From assembly GCA_902476665.1 (NCBI GenBank), contig CABSEO010000080.1, positions 1 to 7,923 on the forward strand: DNA of 7,923 nt. The letters are read 5' to 3'. The position numbers were made by a program, and so were the translations under genes. The notes beneath the pieces are model-generated. The model searched no databases. It saw nothing but the letters and a program-made list of their open reading frames with translations, and was not told the origin of the DNA. Positions within the stretch are counted from its first letter, which is position 1; each line of letters opens with the position of its first letter. Shown in pieces: positions 5,681-7,923 of this stretch. The DNA comes from an uncultured Emergencia sp. Its GTDB lineage: Bacteria > Bacillota > Clostridia > Peptostreptococcales > Anaerovoracaceae.

Positions 5681-5764
5681 ATGAATACTAAAGAGATGAA
5701 AAACTTTGGGTGGAATAAAAAAGACCAGAAGCGCTTTCAGAGTAATCGCCGTGATGACTGGTGA
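5681..5764 (+). CDS. Candidate 27-aa basic small protein
   Basis: This is a short ORF in the gap between rplT and the next operon. It starts at ATG 5681, with AGAAGG (5666-5671) 9 nt upstream, and stops at 5762-5764. The peptide begins MNTKEMKNFGWNKKDQKRF and ends NRRDDW. It is highly charged, rich in Lys/Arg/Asp/Asn, with two Trp and two Phe and no membrane segment. No family is recognised. Support comes from the ribosome-binding site and from a composition that is not simple low-complexity; against it are the small size, no clear own promoter, and a hairpin covering the ribosome-binding site. It could be a real small protein fed by readthrough of the rplT terminator, a remnant of a longer gene, or chance. 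Confidence 0.4.
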   Translation: MNTKEMKNFGWNKKDQKRFQSNRRDDW

Positions 5765-5800
5765 CAGGCATGAATTATAGAAAAAGTTCTGAGTCAAGAA

Positions 5801-5859
5801 TTGTATCAAAAATGTATCTGATACAAAAATGAAGATTTATCATAAAAAATATGATACAA
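5801..5859 (+). repeat. Cluster of GATACA/TGTATC inverted repeats, operator-like
   Basis: Three related palindromic arrangements lie within 59 bp. TTGTATC (5801-5807) and GATACAA (5820-5826) are perfect inverted copies. Inside them TGTATC-T-GATACA (5813-5825) is a perfect 13-bp palindrome with a one-base centre. TATCATA (5838-5844) and TATGATA (5850-5856) flank AAAAA, and the last copy continues into GATACAA (5853-5859), covering the predicted -10. This is what a repressor or activator site cluster looks like. The cognate regulator is not in the window. Confidence 0.62.
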
Positions 5860-5860
5860 T
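5852..5860 (+). promoter_or_regulatory. Predicted extended -10 promoter for the P-loop/fumarase operon
   Basis: TGATACAAT (5852-5860) is an extended -10 (TG-n-TACAAT). No convincing -35 hexamer lies 16-18 bp upstream, suggesting dependence on the extended -10 or on an activator. Transcription would start near 5867, leaving about 38 nt before ATG 5905. It overlaps the last GATACAA copy of the repeat cluster. Confidence 0.5.
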
Positions 5861-5904
5861 ATAAAGAGATATTTTAATTTAAATCATAGAGGAGGCTGCC
5901 TAAA

Positions 5905-6837
5905 ATGCCGAAACAAAGAAATTATATGCTCAATTCGCCGCATCTGTACAGCGTGTTTTTTGCGCCCCGTGGGAATGGCCGTATGCTGGAGCTGGGAATG
6001 CAGATAGCGCAGCAGTATCTGAATCCACAGGATAAACTTATCGGGATTATCGGAGAAGCAGGTGCAGGAAAGAGTATGCTGATTAAAGGAATGTTTCCGG
6101 GACTGGATCTCTGCAACGATGACAGTGGTGTTAATGTAAGACCGCTGCCGATTCTGGATGTTGATGAGGATGAAGGCTTCTATGCGCCTCACACCTATCA
6201 CATGGATGTGCGGTTTGAATCTGCATTTACACAAATGCATGTGCTGGCAGAAGCTACAGAAAAAGCCATCAAAAAAGGACGCAGAGTGATTATTGAACAT
6301 TTTGAACTTCTGTATCCGTTTCTCAAGACCAATGCACAGCTTTTGATTGGTGTTGGGGAAGAAATCATCATAACCAGACCGACGATTTTCGGTCCCCTGC
6401 CTGATGATCTTGCTGAAACTGTTTATAAATCGGTTCGCTATCGTAAAATGGCGCATACTGCTGAAGATTTGGTGGAACACTGTATGCCTCCTGAATTATT
6501 CAACAAGTGCTATCATGGTGATATCAGGAGAGGTTTTTCCCTCGGGTTTAAAGAGAAACCGGATATCGATATCAGCGATTTGAAAAAACAGGTCAGAGAG
6601 TATATCAGTCAGGATTTACCCGTGAGCTTTTATGATGAAGATCACGTTAAAATAGGAGAAATGGTACATCCTTGCACAGGTCCAAGAATTCATGTGCGTT
6701 CCACAGGCGAGATTGAAAACTTCCGTCTGCTTTCGGAGATATTCTACGATTCTATTCATGATATGTATCTGCTTATCGGACTGGTTGGAGAACGTTGGGA
6801 TTTAGAGACCAGGGATTTGAACCGAATCCAAGTATAA
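5905..6837 (+). CDS. P-loop NTPase fused to an AlaRS/AlaX-like second additional domain (function unknown)
   Basis: This 310-residue soluble protein starts at ATG 5905, with AGGAGG (5890-5895) 9 nt upstream. The N-terminal half carries a Walker A motif, GEAGAGKS (50-57), with TsaE-like surroundings (LGMQIAQQYLNPQDKLIGIIG before it, LIKGMFPGL after). RRVIIEHFE (126-134) could hold the Walker B acid. The C-terminal half resembles the editing/second additional domain of alanyl-tRNA synthetase and AlaX. HTAEDLVEH (184-192) recalls HTATHLLH. The sequence CTGPRIHVRSTGEI (257-270) recalls CGGTHVxxTGEI, followed by F..LSE. Zinc-ligand positions appear degenerate (Asp188 for the second His; C-x5-H instead of C-x3-H). 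I recall clostridial proteins annotated only by this second additional domain. The substrate is unknown. It is 30 nt upstream of fumarase alpha, so probably co-transcribed. Confidence 0.75.
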   Translation: MPKQRNYMLNSPHLYSVFFAPRGNGRMLELGMQIAQQYLNPQDKLIGIIGEAGAGKSMLIKGMFPGLDLCNDDSGVNVRPLPILDVDEDEGFYAPHTYHMDVRFESAFTQMHVLAEATEKAIKKGRRVIIEHFELLYPFLKTNAQLLIGVGEEIIITRPTIFGPLPDDLAETVYKSVRYRKMAHTAEDLVEHCMPPELFNKCYHGDIRRGFSLGFKEKPDIDISDLKKQVREYISQDLPVSFYDEDHVKIGEMVHPCTGPRIHVRSTGEIENFRLLSEIFYDSIHDMYLLIGLVGERWDLETRDLNRIQV

Positions 6838-6867
6838 AGCAAGAATAAAAAGAAAGGAAACTGCAAC

Positions 6868-7707
6868 ATGAGAACCATAAATAGTGAAGAGATCACAAAG
6901 ACTGTGGCAAAGCTCTGTATCGAGGCCAATTGCCACCTGCCGCAGGATGTCAGAGAGGCTATCGAAGGGGCACACCGGTGTGAACCCTTTGAAATTGCAA
7001 AAAATATTCTGGATAAGATAGAGGAAAATTATCAGATTGCTGAGGAGGATAATGTTCCTATTTGTCAGGATACAGGGCTGGCATGTGTTTTTCTTGAAAT
7101 CGGCCAGGATGTACATATAGAAGGTAATCTGAAGGAAGCCGTGGATGAGGGTGTTCGCAGAGGATACACGGAAGGTTATCTTAGAAAATCCTGTGTAAAA
7201 GATCCTATCGACAGAGTTAATACAGGGGACAATACACCTGCAGTGATTTATTACGATATTGTGCCGGGAGAAACACTGAAAATTACGGTAGCTCCTAAAG
7301 GTTTCGGCAGTGAGAATATGAGCCAGATTAAGATGCTGAAACCATCAGACGGACTGGAAGGCGTAAAGCGTTTTATATTGAAAGTGGTGGAAGACGCCGG
7401 TCCAAATCCATGTCCTCCCATTGTTGTCGGAGTCGGTCTCGGAGGGACTTTTGACAAAGCTGCACTTCTTGCAAAAAAAGCACTGATGCTGCCGGTGGAT
7501 CAGAGAAACGAAAAAACTTTTTATGCTGAACTGGAACAGGAAATGCTGGAAAAGATCAACGGGCTTGGCATCGGCCCTCAGGGCTTCGGAGGAAGAACCA
7601 CAGCACTTGCGGTTAACATTGAGACCCTTCCTACCCATATCGCAGGACTTCCATGTGCGGTCAACATTAATTGCCATGTGACGAGACATAAAACAGTAGT
7701 ATTATAA
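6868..7707 (+). CDS. fumA: Fumarate hydratase, class I (Fe-S), alpha subunit
   Basis: This is the alpha subunit of a two-subunit, [4Fe-4S]-dependent hydro-lyase interconverting fumarate and (S)-malate in the cytoplasm. It has 279 residues, the normal size for the split form, matching the N-terminal domain of the fused class I enzymes. Cluster-ligand cysteines are expected at PICQDTG (Cys66), GPNPCPP (Cys182) and NINCHVTRH (Cys269). Other conserved blocks are NTGDNTPAVIYYDIVPG (118-134), KGFGSENMSQIKML (144-157), GVGLGGTFDKAALLAKKAL (188-206) and GIGPQGFGGRTTALAVNIE (234-252). AGGA (6855-6858) lies 9 nt before ATG 6868. The beta subunit follows 18 nt downstream. The paralogous L-tartrate dehydratase alpha (TtdA) is the main alternative and cannot be fully excluded by eye. 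It is likely part of a reductive or branched TCA pathway in an anaerobe. Confidence 0.93.
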   Translation: MRTINSEEITKTVAKLCIEANCHLPQDVREAIEGAHRCEPFEIAKNILDKIEENYQIAEEDNVPICQDTGLACVFLEIGQDVHIEGNLKEAVDEGVRRGYTEGYLRKSCVKDPIDRVNTGDNTPAVIYYDIVPGETLKITVAPKGFGSENMSQIKMLKPSDGLEGVKRFILKVVEDAGPNPCPPIVVGVGLGGTFDKAALLAKKALMLPVDQRNEKTFYAELEQEMLEKINGLGIGPQGFGGRTTALAVNIETLPTHIAGLPCAVNINCHVTRHKTVVL

Positions 7708-7725
7708 AGACGAGGTGCAAAGATT

Positions 7726-7923
7726 ATGGAAAAGAAAATTACCATGCCGCTGACAGAAGAAAAGGCCAGAGAACTTTCCTGTGGAGATAATGTTTTGATC
7801 AGCGGAGTGATTTATACAGGCAGAGACGCCGCTCACAAGCGTCTTGTAGAACTTCTGCAGCAGGGGAAAGAACTGCCTATTGATGTGAAGGACAGTATAA
7901 TTTACTATGTGGGGCCTGCAACG
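7726..7923 (+). CDS. fumB: Fumarate hydratase, class I, beta subunit (3' partial)
   Basis: This is the beta subunit of the class I fumarase. The frame is open from ATG 7726 to the right edge, giving 66 residues of a protein usually near 180-200. GAGGTG (7712-7717) lies 8 nt upstream. The product begins MEKKITMPLTEEKARELSCG and continues with GDNVLISGVIYTGRDAAHKR, the family's typical G-D-x-V-x-(I/L)-S-G-x-(I/L) strand and R-D-x-A-H-x-R motif, then the IYYVGPAT segment near the edge. It directly follows the alpha subunit, as expected for the heteromeric enzyme. The same caveat about tartrate dehydratase (TtdB) applies. Confidence 0.93.
   Translation, partial: MEKKITMPLTEEKARELSCGDNVLISGVIYTGRDAAHKRLVELLQQGKELPIDVKDSIIYYVGPAT

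Noticed and set aside
5884..6480. 198-codon minus-strand frame
   Set aside because: It overlaps the well-supported P-loop/SAD gene, has no recognisable domains, and would run against the predicted promoter.

Overview
The window looks like chromosomal DNA from a Gram-positive anaerobe of the class Clostridia, most likely Lachnospiraceae. The evidence is strong AGGAGG ribosome-binding sites, a moderate GC content judged by eye, the order infC-rpmI-rplT, a two-subunit iron-sulfur fumarase, and Mrp/complex-I-like antiporter genes. The family-level placement is inference. All confident genes are on the + strand, and no mobile element, CRISPR array, tRNA or rRNA is visible.

Positions 1-2982 are the 3' end of a membrane ion-transport operon. 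It holds a NuoL/NuoM/MrpD-type proton-conducting subunit cut by the left edge, a 49-residue single-helix protein, and a second complete NuoL-type subunit. Spacing is very tight (1-nt gap, then 8-nt overlap), so translation is probably coupled. The likely role is a multisubunit Na+(or other cation)/H+ antiporter, or the membrane arm of a related redox complex. A monocistronic AEC-family (auxin efflux carrier-like) permease with its own predicted promoter follows (3107-4093).

Positions 4145-5648 are the translation-factor/ribosomal-protein operon infC-rpmI-rplT (IF3, L35, L20). It has a near-consensus promoter (TTGACA, 17 bp, TGATATAGT), a structured leader with a terminator and a competing antiterminator, an ATT start codon for infC, a second terminator/antiterminator pair between infC and rpmI, and a strong final terminator after rplT. 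This suggests two layers of transcript attenuation plus start-codon autoregulation. L20 is the obvious candidate effector by analogy with known infC operons.

Positions 5649-5904 hold no large gene. They contain a perfect hairpin that could occlude the ribosome-binding site of a 27-codon ORF, then a dense cluster of GATACA/TGTATC inverted repeats overlapping a predicted promoter. That promoter serves a three-gene set: an unusual protein combining a P-loop NTPase with an AlaRS/AlaX-like 'second additional domain', then the alpha and beta subunits of a class I fumarate hydratase (beta cut by the right edge). The most novel items are the P-loop/tRNA-editing-like fusion beside fumarase, the double attenuator in the infC operon, and the operator-like repeat cluster.
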